NCBI GenBank assembly: GCA_020636095.1
Contig: JACJYN010000007.1
Coordinates: 62,001-126,000, forward strand
Direction of reading: 5' to 3'
Length of the DNA: 64,000 nt
From: Lewinellaceae bacterium
GTDB lineage: Bacteria > Bacteroidota > Bacteroidia > Chitinophagales > Saprospiraceae
Made by a program: the position numbers and the translations under genes. The notes under the pieces are model-generated. The model saw nothing but the letters and a program-made list of their open reading frames with translations. It was not told the DNA's origin and did no database searches. Shown here piece after piece: positions 54,207 through 63,398 of this stretch; positions within the stretch are counted from its first letter, which is position 1, and each line of letters opens with the position of its first letter.

Positions 54207-54532
54207 TTCAGGAGGATATTGCCGGATTGTTATACGGTTCCTGTGGCCGGACAGACTGGGCCGGGGTTGTGTACGCCTGCCCCGAACTCGATTCGGGGAT
54301 GAACGGACACAGTGGGAGCCCCTTGTATGTACGCCGGCCTGCCCGTGAGGCCACGGCCGAGCAGGCAGGATGTACGAGGCCGTCCAATGTTAGACTGATA
54401 CCCTTAAAAGACACAGAAAATTGAACTATCCCGGTAACAACAGGATTACACTAACTACTCCTATATAACAATAAAGCCCTAAAGCAATATGACAATAGAA
54501 ACAGTATAACCATATAACTCACAACCTCACCC
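54207..54532. repeat. Intergenic repeats and hairpins before rsmD
   Basis: 326 bp. Hairpin ccccgaa/ttcgggg at 54280-54298; a half copy of the GGCTACC...GTTGG repeat at 54382-54403; and at 54406-54432 a 27-base block identical to 43825-43851. No gene seen. Confidence 0.7.
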
Positions 54533-55090
54533 ATGCGCATCATCGGCGGAACATTTAAAGGCAGGCGTTTTAACCCACCGGCAAAGAACTGGCCGACCCG
54601 GCCAACTACGGATTTTGCCAAGGAAGGGCTGTTTAATATTTTACAAAACCACTGGGACTTTGAAGGGCTCAAGGTGCTCGACCTCTTTGGAGGGACCGGC
54701 AGCCACAGCTATGAGTTTATATCCCGGGGTTGTTGTGATGTGACCTACGTGGATAAATTTCCGGGTTGTGTGTCCTTTGTAAAAAAAACCGCTCAGGAGT
54801 TGGATATTGAGGCATGTATCCACATCATTAAAGGGGACGTCTTTAAATTTATCCGCTCTACAGTGGAAAAGTATGATTATATTTTTGCCGGCCCTCCTTA
54901 TCCCTTGCCAACCATTGATACCATTCCCGGGTTAATTTTTCAGCATCAATTGCTTAAGCCGGGAGGGTGGCTGGTTTTGGAGCACAACCCCAACCATTCT
55001 TTTGAGCAGGCCTCTCACTTTTTTCAGGAACGCCATTACGGCAAGACGATCTTCAGTTTTTTTGAAGAACCGGCTGATGGGGAACAGTAA
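54533..55090 (+). CDS. rsmD: 16S rRNA (guanine966-N2)-methyltransferase RsmD family
   Basis: 185 residues, near the usual length. MRIIGGTFKGRRFNPP is the classic RsmD start, PTTDFAKEGLFNIL matches the family's substrate region, and VLDLFGGTGSHSYEF is the SAM-binding motif I. Motif IV, normally DPPY, reads GPPY at residues 120-123; Asp to Gly is a one-base change (gac to ggc) at a residue that normally holds the target amine. So either a sequence error, a relaxed enzyme or a lineage variant. Downstream of DUF3822. Confidence 0.88.
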   Translation: MRIIGGTFKGRRFNPPAKNWPTRPTTDFAKEGLFNILQNHWDFEGLKVLDLFGGTGSHSYEFISRGCCDVTYVDKFPGCVSFVKKTAQELDIEACIHIIKGDVFKFIRSTVEKYDYIFAGPPYPLPTIDTIPGLIFQHQLLKPGGWLVLEHNPNHSFEQASHFFQERHYGKTIFSFFEEPADGEQ

Positions 55091-55134
55091 GCCTGTTTTT
55101 TGGGTTGCTCTATAGTAAAAAGAAAAAAGATGAT

Positions 55135-55566
55135 ATGAAGGTGTGGTTTGTCATCGTAATGCTCGCCTGTCCATTTTGGGCCAGCGCCCAGAATGATTTC
55201 ACCGGAGTGTGGAAAGGCACCCTTACGCAAGACCCCGGTGGCTTCGCTCCGGTGTATGAATTTGAGCTTTACCTTAAACAAAAAGGCAATAAAGTTACCG
55301 GGCGTTCTTACGTCGCCATAGGCTCCATCTATGCTGTTATGGATTTAGTAGGGGTGGTGGAGGGCAAAACCGTCCACTTAACGGAAACCAATATTGCAAA
55401 AAACTGGAAAAGAGAAGATATGGAATGGTGTTACAAAAAGGCGAGCCTCACTTTGTATGTTCAGGGCAAACAGGTGAAACTGGAGGGCCCCTGGACCGGC
55501 AATACCGGGCAAAGCGAGTGCATCCCCGGCAAAATATACCTCAAAAAGGAAGTGCCCCGAGCCTGA
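55135..55566 (+). CDS. Secreted protein of unknown function
   Basis: 143 residues: a signal peptide (MKVWFVIVMLACPFWASAQ), then a small all-beta domain beginning NDFTGVWKGTLTQDPGGFAPVYEFELYLKQKGNKVTGRSYV. The words TGVWKGTL and KGNKVTGR are typical of lipocalin-like beta-barrels in Bacteroidota, but I cannot name a family. Two Cys in the mature part. It lies 44 bp after rsmD. ATG at 55135 starts the signal peptide; an upstream TTG is rejected. Confidence 0.75.
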   Translation: MKVWFVIVMLACPFWASAQNDFTGVWKGTLTQDPGGFAPVYEFELYLKQKGNKVTGRSYVAIGSIYAVMDLVGVVEGKTVHLTETNIAKNWKREDMEWCYKKASLTLYVQGKQVKLEGPWTGNTGQSECIPGKIYLKKEVPRA

Positions 55567-55615
55567 TCATTGACACGAAATTTAACAAAGAACCAAAATT
55601 GAGCAGGAAAAGTAA

Positions 55616-55623
55616 TAAATTTG
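55616..55623 (+). promoter_or_regulatory. Promoter -7 element for argS
   Basis: TAAATTTG matches TAnnTTTG; a TTG at 55599 is 17 bp upstream as a possible -33 element. The ATG is 39 bp downstream. Confidence 0.5.
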
Positions 55624-55662
55624 GCCGCCTAACGAAACCGGAAAAAACAGACTGCCTAGCTA

Positions 55663-57507
55663 ATGAGCATCATTGATTCAATACAAAACGGGGTTATCAA
55701 GGGTATAAAAAGCCTTTATGGAGCGGATATAACAGCGGATCAGATAACCATGAACAGTACCCGCAAGGAGTTCGAAGGTGATTACACAGTGGTGGCCTTC
55801 CCCTTTGCCCGCATTGCCAAAAAGAAACCGGATCAGATTGCCGAAGAACTGGGCGCTTATCTGGTCGGCGAAGTTGAGCCAATCGAGCAATACAACGTCA
55901 TAAAGGGCTTTCTCAACCTGTCCCTGAGCCATTCTTTCTGGCGGGAATTTCTGGCAGGCATTTACCAGGATGCCTCCTACGGGCGCCAGCCTGCCAACGG
56001 GCAGAAAGTGATGGTGGAATTTTCTTCGCCCAACACTAACAAACCGCTGCACCTGGGGCATATCCGCAACATACTTTTGGGCTGGTCGGCCTCCAGGATA
56101 CTGGAAGCGGCCGGTTATGAGGTCGTTCGGGTGCAGATCATCAACGACCGGGGTATTGCCATCTGTAAGAGTATGCTGGCCTGGCAAAAGTTTGGAAAGG
56201 GGGCAACCCCGGCATCGGCAGGGGAGAAGGGCGACCATTTCGTAGGCGATTATTACGTGCTCTTCGAAAAGAAATTGCGGGAGGAATATCAGGGCTGGCA
56301 ACAAAGTGAGGAAGCACGGAAGCTCTTCGAAACAAAGGCGGACACCGGCCAGGCCGAGCCTGATTTTTTTAAGGCTTTCAAGAACACTTACTTCAACGAA
56401 TACAGCAGCCTGGGCGCCGAAGCCAAGCAAATGCTCCTTCAGTGGGAAGCCGGCGATCCGGCAACCAAGGGACTCTGGAAACAGATGAACGATTGGGTGT
56501 ACCAGGGGTTCGATGAAACGTATAAACAGCTGGGCGTTGAATTCGACCAACTGTACTTTGAGTCCGAAACCTATCTTCTGGGAAAAGACGCCGTGCAGAA
56601 GGGGCTGGAAAAGGGCCTTTTCTACCAAAAGGAGGACGGTTCCGTATGGATCGACCTCACCGACGCCAATCTCGACCAGAAGCTGGTCCTGCGCAGTGAC
56701 GGCACCTCTGTATATATGACCCAGGATATCGGCACGGCCCAAAAACGCTACCAGGATTTTGGGGTGGATAAGATGGTCTACGTAGTGGCCAATGAGCAGA
56801 ACTATCACTTCCAGGCCTTGTTTGAAATACTCAAGCGGCTGGGAGAACCCTACGCCCATGGGCTGTACCACCTGTCGTATGGGATGGTCGACCTGCCCAC
56901 CGGCAAGATGAAATCCCGGGAAGGAACCGTCGTGGACGCCGACGACCTCATCGCTGAGGTGGTGGAGGAAGCAAGGAAGAACACGGCCGACCGGGACACC
57001 ATCAGCGGCCTTTCGGAAAAAGAACAGGAAGAAGTGATCCGGCAAATCGCCATCGCGGCCCTCAAGTTCTTTATTATTAAGGTGCAGCCCCAAAAACGCA
57101 TGGTTTTCGACCCAAAGGAATCGGTCGACCTGCAGGGGCAGACCGGGCCCTATGTGCAGAATGCCTATGTGCGGGTGCAGTCGGTCCTGCGCAAAGCCGG
57201 AGACCCGCCCCTGGATGCGGCGGCTGATTACCAACAGCTCGAACCTCAGGAAAAGGAGATGCTGAATATGGTTTATGCTTTTCCCGCCCTGGTAAAACTG
57301 GCGGCTGAAGAATACGACCCGTCCGGTATCGCCAACTTCTGTTATGACCTGGCCAAGGCCTATCACCGGTTTTATCACGACCTGTCTATTCTCAACGCTA
57401 AAACAGCGGAGGCAAAGGCCTTTCGCCTTCAGTTGAGCCAGGCCGTGGCCATTGTCCTGAAGCAGGGATTGGGCCTCTTAGGCATAGAAATGCCGGAACG
57501 GATGTAA
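55663..57507 (+). CDS. argS: Arginine--tRNA ligase
   Basis: 614-residue class I synthetase charging tRNA-Arg. The N-terminal additional domain (about 1-105) is followed by EFSSPNTNKPLHLGHIRN with the HIGH motif HLGH at 130-133, the KMSKS-type KMKSREGTVV, and a C-terminal anticodon-binding domain (VQSVLRK... to the end). Length is normal. Followed after 63 bp by glnS, suggesting coordinated expression. It would charge the tRNA-Arg(CCT) encoded in this window. Confidence 0.97.
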   Translation: MSIIDSIQNGVIKGIKSLYGADITADQITMNSTRKEFEGDYTVVAFPFARIAKKKPDQIAEELGAYLVGEVEPIEQYNVIKGFLNLSLSHSFWREFLAGIYQDASYGRQPANGQKVMVEFSSPNTNKPLHLGHIRNILLGWSASRILEAAGYEVVRVQIINDRGIAICKSMLAWQKFGKGATPASAGEKGDHFVGDYYVLFEKKLREEYQGWQQSEEARKLFETKADTGQAEPDFFKAFKNTYFNEYSSLGAEAKQMLLQWEAGDPATKGLWKQMNDWVYQGFDETYKQLGVEFDQLYFESETYLLGKDAVQKGLEKGLFYQKEDGSVWIDLTDANLDQKLVLRSDGTSVYMTQDIGTAQKRYQDFGVDKMVYVVANEQNYHFQALFEILKRLGEPYAHGLYHLSYGMVDLPTGKMKSREGTVVDADDLIAEVVEEARKNTADRDTISGLSEKEQEEVIRQIAIAALKFFIIKVQPQKRMVFDPKESVDLQGQTGPYVQNAYVRVQSVLRKAGDPPLDAAADYQQLEPQEKEMLNMVYAFPALVKLAAEEYDPSGIANFCYDLAKAYHRFYHDLSILNAKTAEAKAFRLQLSQAVAIVLKQGLGLLGIEMPERM

Positions 57508-57570
57508 CGGAAACCTGCTGTGGCCCGTTCAATTATTCAATCATTCAATCCTTCATTCAACTACCAAACC

Positions 57571-59271
57571 ATGAATGAACTCAATAATAAAGAAGAAAGC
57601 AAGGAAAGGGAATCCCTCAATTTCATTGAGCAGATCATAGAAGAGGACATACGCAACGGGAAGCACAGCGGGCGCGTCCATACGCGGTTCCCGCCGGAAC
57701 CCAACGGTTATCTGCATATCGGGCACGCGAAAGCTATATGTATTAACTTCCAGCTGGCCAGCAAGTACGGAGGCCTGACCAACCTGCGCTTTGATGACAC
57801 CAACCCGACAACGGAAGAAACGGAATATGTGGAAAACATCAAGCGGGACATCCGCTGGTTGGGGTTTGATTGGGATGACCGCGAGTACTATGCCTCCGAT
57901 TACTTCCCCGAGCTTTATGAATTTGCCATTAAACTGATCCGGAAAGGGCTGGCCTATGTCGATGATTCTTCCGCGGAAGAGATCGCAGAAATGAAGGGGA
58001 CTCCTACCGAACCGGGCAGGGAAAGCCCTTTTCGCAGCCGAAGTATTGAGGAAAACCTGGACCTTTTTCAGCGCATGCGGGCCGGCGAATTCCCGGATGG
58101 CGCCAAGGTGCTGCGCGCCCGGATCGATATGGCCGCTGATAACATGCACTTGCGGGATCCGATTATGTACCGCATCAAGCGGGACCACCACCACCGAACC
58201 GGTGATGAATGGTGCATCTACCCGATGTACGACTTTGCCCACGGGCAGTCGGATTCTATTGAGGAGATCACCCATTCCCTTTGTTCCCTGGAGTTTATCC
58301 ACCACCGGCCCTTGTACGACTGGTTCATCGAAAAGCTGGAAATCTTCCCCTCCCGGCAGATCGAGTTTGCCCGGATGAACGTCTCCTATATGATCACCAG
58401 TAAGCGGAGGCTGCTCAAACTGGTCCGGGAAGGCCGTGTCAGCGGCTGGGACGATCCCCGTATGCCTACCCTTTCCGGAATGCGCCGCCGTGGCTTTCCT
58501 CCGGGCGCCCTCCGCACTTTTTGTGACAAAGCCGGTACTGCCAAGCGGGAGAACCTTATTGAGATCAGCTTGCTGGAATTTTGCGTAAGGGATGAACTCA
58601 ACCGCACTGCGGCCCGTGTAATGGCTGTACTCAACCCACTCAAGGTCGTTATTACCAATTATCCGGAGGGTAAGGTGGAAGACATGGAAGTGGAAAACAA
58701 CCCCGAAGATGAAAGCATGGGCAACCGCACCATGCCCTTCTCCCGGGAGCTCTACATCGAACGGGATGATTTTATGGAGGACCCGCCCCGGAAGTACTTC
58801 CGTATGGGCCCGGGCCGGGACGTGCGCCTGAAAGGGGCCTACATCCTGCACTGTGAAGGGTTTGAGAAAGATCCGGCCACCGGAGAAATTACAGAAGTAC
58901 GCTGTACGTACTACCCCGAAAGCAAGAGTGGAGCGGATACTTCCGGAATCAAGGCAAAAGGCACCTTACACTGGGTGTCGGCAGCCCATGCGAAAGAGGC
59001 GGAAGTGCGCCTGTATGACCGCCTGTTTACGGACCCTCAGCCGGACAGCCATGAGGATAAGGATTACCTGGATTTTTTTAATCCCGATTCCCTCCAGGTC
59101 ATCGAAAAGGCTTATATCGAACCCAGCCTGGCCAGTGCTCAGCCGGGCGGCTGTTTTCAGTTCCTGCGCCTGGGCTACTTCGCAGTCGATCCCGACAGCA
59201 CGGATAAAAAGCTGGTCTTCAATCGCACGGTAACTTTGAAGGATACCTGGGCGAAGATGCAGAATAAGTAG
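57571..59271 (+). CDS. glnS: Glutamine--tRNA ligase
   Basis: 566-residue class Ic synthetase. VHTRFPPEPNGYLHIGHAKAICINF contains the HIGH motif (49-52), YMITSKRRLLKLV is the KMSKS equivalent, and the C-terminal half carries the two beta-barrel anticodon-binding domains (LYIERDDFMEDPPRKYFRMGPGRDVRLKGAYIL). The GlnRS hallmark of a long conserved C-terminus separates it from GltX. ATG at 57571 follows a tcattcaatc-rich spacer. Its presence means Gln-tRNA is made directly rather than only through GatCAB. Confidence 0.96.
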   Translation: MNELNNKEESKERESLNFIEQIIEEDIRNGKHSGRVHTRFPPEPNGYLHIGHAKAICINFQLASKYGGLTNLRFDDTNPTTEETEYVENIKRDIRWLGFDWDDREYYASDYFPELYEFAIKLIRKGLAYVDDSSAEEIAEMKGTPTEPGRESPFRSRSIEENLDLFQRMRAGEFPDGAKVLRARIDMAADNMHLRDPIMYRIKRDHHHRTGDEWCIYPMYDFAHGQSDSIEEITHSLCSLEFIHHRPLYDWFIEKLEIFPSRQIEFARMNVSYMITSKRRLLKLVREGRVSGWDDPRMPTLSGMRRRGFPPGALRTFCDKAGTAKRENLIEISLLEFCVRDELNRTAARVMAVLNPLKVVITNYPEGKVEDMEVENNPEDESMGNRTMPFSRELYIERDDFMEDPPRKYFRMGPGRDVRLKGAYILHCEGFEKDPATGEITEVRCTYYPESKSGADTSGIKAKGTLHWVSAAHAKEAEVRLYDRLFTDPQPDSHEDKDYLDFFNPDSLQVIEKAYIEPSLASAQPGGCFQFLRLGYFAVDPDSTDKKLVFNRTVTLKDTWAKMQNK

Positions 59272-59326
59272 GGTAGGTAGGGGGGTTGAGTAGTTGCCGC
59301 CGCTTCAACCTACTCAACCAACCAAC

Positions 59327-59938
59327 CTAATTCATCAGTTGCTGTTGAAACTCCTGTTCCACCACCTGCCTCAGCCGCCTGCGCGCGCGCAGCAGCCGGG
59401 TTTTGACGTTGGATTCCGTCAGCCCGGTAGCCTGGCGGATTTCATCTACCGACCAACCTTTGAGGTAGAACTGATCGAGTACCGAAGCGTCTTTGGCTGG
59501 TAACCGGCTCAGGGCCCGTTGCACCCACAAGCTGGTTTCCTGACGCTCGAGGCGCTCCAGCGCTTCGGGAATGCCGGCCAGTTCGTAGGCCTCGGCCAGG
59601 GTATCCGCCGCTACGACATCATAGGGTTTGCGTTTGCTTTTGTATCGGTTGATGGCGGTGGAGATCGCGATGCGGCAGAGCCAGGATGAAAGCTTGCACT
59701 CGCGGCGAAAACCGGCCAGGCTGCGGTACATGCGCACAAAGGTCTCCTGGAGGGCTTCCTGAATGCCTTCTTCTTCCTTGAGATAACGGGTGATCACAGC
59801 CCGCAGCATCCGCTCGTGGCGCTTTACGATTAGGGAGTAGGCCGTCTGGCTACCGGCCAGGGCCATATCGATCAGCGTGTCATCCGAAAGGGCTTGGGCC
59901 GTTGCTAAAGTGGTGGCTTTCACAACTGTGGTGTCCAT
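59327..59938 (-). CDS. ECF-type RNA polymerase sigma factor
   Basis: 203 residues. Region 2: IDMALAGSQTAYSLIVKRHERMLRAVITRYLKEEEGIQEALQETFVRMYRSLAGFRRECKLSSWLCRIAISTAINRYK. Region 4 HTH: LSRLPAKDASVLDQFYLKGWSVDEIRQATGLTESNVKTRLLRARRRLRQ. Region 3 is absent, so it belongs to group IV (ECF). No anti-sigma gene is adjacent, which suggests control at the level of expression or by a distant partner. Start at ATG 59938. Convergent with glnS. Confidence 0.9.
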   Translation of the reverse strand: MDTTVVKATTLATAQALSDDTLIDMALAGSQTAYSLIVKRHERMLRAVITRYLKEEEGIQEALQETFVRMYRSLAGFRRECKLSSWLCRIAISTAINRYKSKRKPYDVVAADTLAEAYELAGIPEALERLERQETSLWVQRALSRLPAKDASVLDQFYLKGWSVDEIRQATGLTESNVKTRLLRARRRLRQVVEQEFQQQLMN

Positions 59939-60094
59939 GTTGGGTGATTTTTTAATGATTACCAATACCACAAATGTACCCCCTAAAGTAATGCCGGAAA
60001 ATTGAGTTTTTATGATCGGCGGTTTTGGCTTTATAGTTGTTGGAAACGAGCGGTCGCCGGGAAGATGTAGCGTGAATTAGTGCGGATCGGGCAG

Positions 60095-60190
60095 GGAACG
60101 GTGAACAATCCGGGAGTGTTCGGTATTCGGTGCCCGGAATTCGCAAATCACTGAAAATCAAGAGGCGTTTTTTAAAGGCGGCTACCCGTC
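60095..60190. repeat. Dispersed ttcggtattcg repeat
   Basis: The words tgttcggtattcgg and ctgaaaatcaagaggcgttttt match the repeats at 5260-5332 and 31165-31330. The segment leads into ggcggctacccgtcta, the left end of the repeat that the mobile element at 60191-62500 has split. Confidence 0.6.
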
Positions 60191-60520
60191 TAAGTACGAC
60201 TTTTGCACCGGCAGGAAATTTCATTTTCTGGGCCAGGCGCTCCAGGTTTCGGCACAAAATCAATCGCTGGGGCGCGCGTACCTCAAGTTCTTTTGACAAT
60301 TTAGGATAACCAAATCCGCTTTACTCACGAGCTATTGCTGTGGGTAATCCTGAGTGTGGCCCAGCGAATCTGCCCATCTGTAAGGTTTGGCTAAGGTTTT
60401 AACCAGCTGCAGAGGGCGGACAAAGAATTAAGCCTCGCGCCTAAGCATGAGTGAAGCATTGGATTAAGGGCTCAAGGGTTTGTTGCCGGGAAGCTCCCTT
60501 TGCATTTGCAAAAAACAAAT

Positions 60521-61889
60521 TCAACCAATGCCACTAATCCTTCGGCTTGCATCAGCCTTCTGAGAAAAAAAAGGCAGCGTGCCGTCCGTCTCCGTTTGGA
60601 GCCGCTGTCGAATACTGGACAAAAGGCCATCGTCGTAGCTTGCACATTGTAGTATCGAATAGGTTACGACAACAAAGGCTATATAGGATTGTATACTACT
60701 CAAATTTTCGAACCTCATACTTGTCCAAGCCCTCGGCTTTGCCCTCTTGATGATACGTCTCGACAGGCCACCTCTGGCGGCGAAGCCGCAGGATGCCACT
60801 AGGATACCAATTCAAGCGATTGGTGATCAACAAAATATGGAGTGCCTTACCAGTTCCTTTTGGGAAAAAGCAATAACCAGCCTTTGTTTGTTTTCAAAAT
60901 TTTGATGCGGTGATTGGCAAAGTAGGCATAATAATGCCGGTTTTTGCCTCGATAAGTATAGCCTACCTTTTGAAAAACGGGCTTTGTGCCACGGGTTAAA
61001 ATGCTCCGCTTTGAGTTGATCTGCGAACTGTCCTAACGACATAGTTTGATTCCATGAGCGGATGATGTTTTGATCGCTTCTCAAGTTGCCAATGTAATCT
61101 CGCTTTAAATCCTGGGCAATAACCTTACAAAAGTATGCGGAGGTAAAACCCGAATCCAAAACCACCGGATAGTCCACAGCGGGGTAATGCCGGCAAAATT
61201 TGCGTAGCAACCCTCGGCGATGTGGATTTTGGTTTTATAAACCTCACCCTTCACTAGGATGTTTTTTACAGCCTAACTTATAGCGAGTTCTAATATAGTT
61301 AAGCCATTTCTGAGGCTCTTGTGTTCTATTGTCCCATTTGTTTTTATTGATAAAGACAAAAAGCCTTTTTCCATCAAGAAAAGAGCCACTGCTTCCCAAT
61401 CCGGCGATCCCACAGTTGATAATAAACCGGATAATCCGTTTGCTCGTCATTGTAGTGAAGGGTGACCAAGTCATGTGCCCAGCAATAACGCTTGTCGGTA
61501 GAGTCGTACAAATTGTAAATCTATCAAAGTTTTACCGTAGTGCTTCCGCAAAGTATTGTTATTGCCCAGGATTTAAAGCGAGATTACATTGCCCGGCTTT
61601 GAGTACCGGGGCTTGAAGCGCGTATGTTCGTTTTGCTGCAACATTACGTTAGGCGCCGCTCATGGATCAACTCATATCAAAGTTTTGCCGGTTGAAAAAA
61701 CGGTTAAAGCTACTCTGGTTCCGTGGCTTGGTGACGAACAAGCGGTTAATGGCTTCAAGGTTTTGTTTTCACTAACAATAAAACCGGACAAGGCTTTTTA
61801 AAGTGCTCAAAGCCTTCCGGGCTAAAAACATTCATAGAAAGCGGCATACTACTCTTAACGATACTGGGAAATCCTGTCAGTATTTTCAT
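60521..61889 (-). pseudogene. DDE transposase remnant
   Basis: Pieces in order on the minus strand: MKILTGFPSIVKSSMPLSMN and FEHFKK from 61889; then LEAINRLFVTKPRNQSSFNRFFNRQNFDM; DSTDKRYCWAHDLVTLHYNDEQTDYPVYYQLW near 61400-61500; VVLDSGFTSAYFCKVIAQDLKRDYIGNLRSDQNI near 61050-61170; and the C-terminal RWPVETYHQEGKAEGLDKYEVRKFES near 60690-60780. These fit an IS4/IS701-type DDE transposase, with D of VVLDSG and E of YHQEGK as likely catalytic residues. Numerous shifts and stops mean it is inactive. Confidence 0.75.
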
Positions 61890-62227
61890 TGCTGCTCCGT
61901 TATTAGAGCAATTTACCAAATCTTAGCCAAAAGGCTGCCCAAAGCTGCGCTTTGTGGACAACCGTAGAGCAAGGCGAAATTACGCTTACCGAGCTTGCTT
62001 AAATAGCAGTAGTAGTCGGACACTTGCACCTTCGGTGCTGAAGCCCACAGCGCTGATGCCAATAGCTAACGGGTATCAGCCCTCGCGCTACGTCGGCGCC
62101 AGGAGCAGCCAGGCATACCGTTTTGTTAAATACATACTGAAGCCGGCGAAATGAATCCGGGACAGGCTCTGAATTTAATTACAGCCTAAATTAAATTTTG
62201 TCGTTATTCCGGCAGGGATTCGTGCGG

Positions 62228-62302
62228 CGATCATCTTGATCGCACGTTATCCTGTTTTCATTGGGTTTTGCGCCCTCCCGGCGCGTTCGATCAAGATGAT
62301 CG
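62228..62302. repeat. Pair of mutually inverted hairpins
   Basis: cgatcatcttgatcg (62228-62242) and cgatcaagatgatcg (62288-62302) are each nearly palindromic and exact complements of each other. They lie in the mobile element, with no gene nearby. Confidence 0.6.
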
Positions 62303-62501
62303 AACCACGAGATGGGCACCTTCGAAAAGGGGTACAGAACTTAATTTACAGTGTATTAATGCCTGATGCTCTTTCAGCCTGCTCGCTATATGGGATCCTA
62401 AAATTGCCAAAAGAACTTCAAAACGCCTTTGGTTATCCTAAGCTGTCAATGAACTTTTGCCCCCGCCAAGCGACTTCTGCCGGTGCAAAAGTCGTACTAA
62501 G

Positions 62502-62599
62502 GTTGGACACGGTTAGAAGCAGGTAAGCCCAAGCAGCCTGCCGCGGTTGCGAACAGCGAATACCGAACCGCGAACTTGTCCAACCCTGGAATGGTAGCC
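62502..62599. repeat. Right part of dispersed repeat split by the mobile element
   Basis: 96 of 98 bases match 42628-42725. It is followed by ggcacaaaaattggactatccc, a variant of the 27-base block at 43825 and 54406. Confidence 0.85.
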
Positions 62600-62636
62600 T
62601 TAAAGGCACAAAAATTGGACTATCCCAACCCTCCCC

Positions 62637-63377
62637 TCACAACCTGGCAATCCGCTCCAGAAACTCCGCCTTTTTACTGCGCGACACCGGCACGGTATGC
62701 CCATTCTTCATAATAATCTCCCCGCCTTCCCCCCGAATGTATTTCTTGATATGGCTGAGATTGATCAGGTAAGAATTGTGCACTCTAAGAAACCCGGCTG
62801 GGATCAGGAGCTCACCTACATCCTTTATGGGTTTGGACAACAGCATGCTCTGCCCGTCCATGAAGAACAGGTTGGTATAACTGCCTTCACTCTGGCAATA
62901 GACGATGTCGGCTACCTCCACAAAATGCAGGCCTTCCAGGGTAGACAGGGCAATAGTTTTGGGGGGTTGCCCGCCGGCCGCGCGGGTGCGCTCCATGAGT
63001 TCGAACTGGCCCCACTGGGGGGAGTGCTGTTGCCGGGCTTTTTCTACTGCAATTTTCAACTCATCGATATCGATAGGCTTGAGCAGGTAGTCGAGCGCGC
63101 TGATCTTTATGGCGCGTAGGGCATATTGGTTATAGGCGGTAGTGAAAACCACCTGGAAAGTGACAGGGCGCACCCGCTCCAGCAGGTCAAAGCCATTGAG
63201 CCGAGGCATTTCGATGTCCAGGAATAATAGGTCCGGCGGGTTCTCCCGGATAAACTCCGCAGCCTTCTGTGGGTCGTTGAATTCTGCAACCACCTCCACT
63301 TCCGGGCAATTCTTAGCCAGCAGAGCGGATAACAACTCGGTGCAGTAGCGTTCATCGTCGACGAGTATGGCTTTCAT
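62637..63377 (-). CDS. LytTR-family response regulator
   Basis: 246 residues. Receiver domain (1-118) with acidic pocket DDE, phospho-acceptor D54 in FLDIEMP and Lys in YLLKPID; LytTR DNA-binding domain (about 140-246) with VEVADIVYCQSEGSYTNLFF, RVHNSYLINLSHIKKYIRGEGGEIIMKNGHTVPVSRSKK. Controlled by the adjacent kinase, whose stop codon is 22 bp from this start, so they form one operon. Targets unknown. Confidence 0.95.
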   Translation of the reverse strand: MKAILVDDERYCTELLSALLAKNCPEVEVVAEFNDPQKAAEFIRENPPDLLFLDIEMPRLNGFDLLERVRPVTFQVVFTTAYNQYALRAIKISALDYLLKPIDIDELKIAVEKARQQHSPQWGQFELMERTRAAGGQPPKTIALSTLEGLHFVEVADIVYCQSEGSYTNLFFMDGQSMLLSKPIKDVGELLIPAGFLRVHNSYLINLSHIKKYIRGEGGEIIMKNGHTVPVSRSKKAEFLERIARL

Positions 63378-63398
63378 GGGTGGGTTGTTTGTTTGTTA

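Larger units (their letters stand above)
60191..62500. mobile_element. Decayed transposon-like element with 24-bp terminal inverted repeats
   Basis: The terminal sequences at 60191-60214 and 62477-62500 are inverted repeats matching 23 of 24 bases, with core gtacgacttttgcaccggca. Flanks join into the 114-bp dispersed repeat known uninterrupted at 42612-42725. The interior holds a broken transposase gene (60521-61889) on the minus strand and non-coding sequence with palindromes. Inner, weaker inverted words (agttcttttg...aggata) suggest an older element within it. Confidence 0.7.

Noticed and set aside
55678..57378. 566-codon minus-strand ORF antisense to argS
   Set aside because: argS is unmistakable; the reverse frame shows no protein family and is a codon-bias artefact.
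60191..62500. Active insertion sequence
   Set aside because: The transposase is broken by several shifts and stops, so at most it could be moved in trans.
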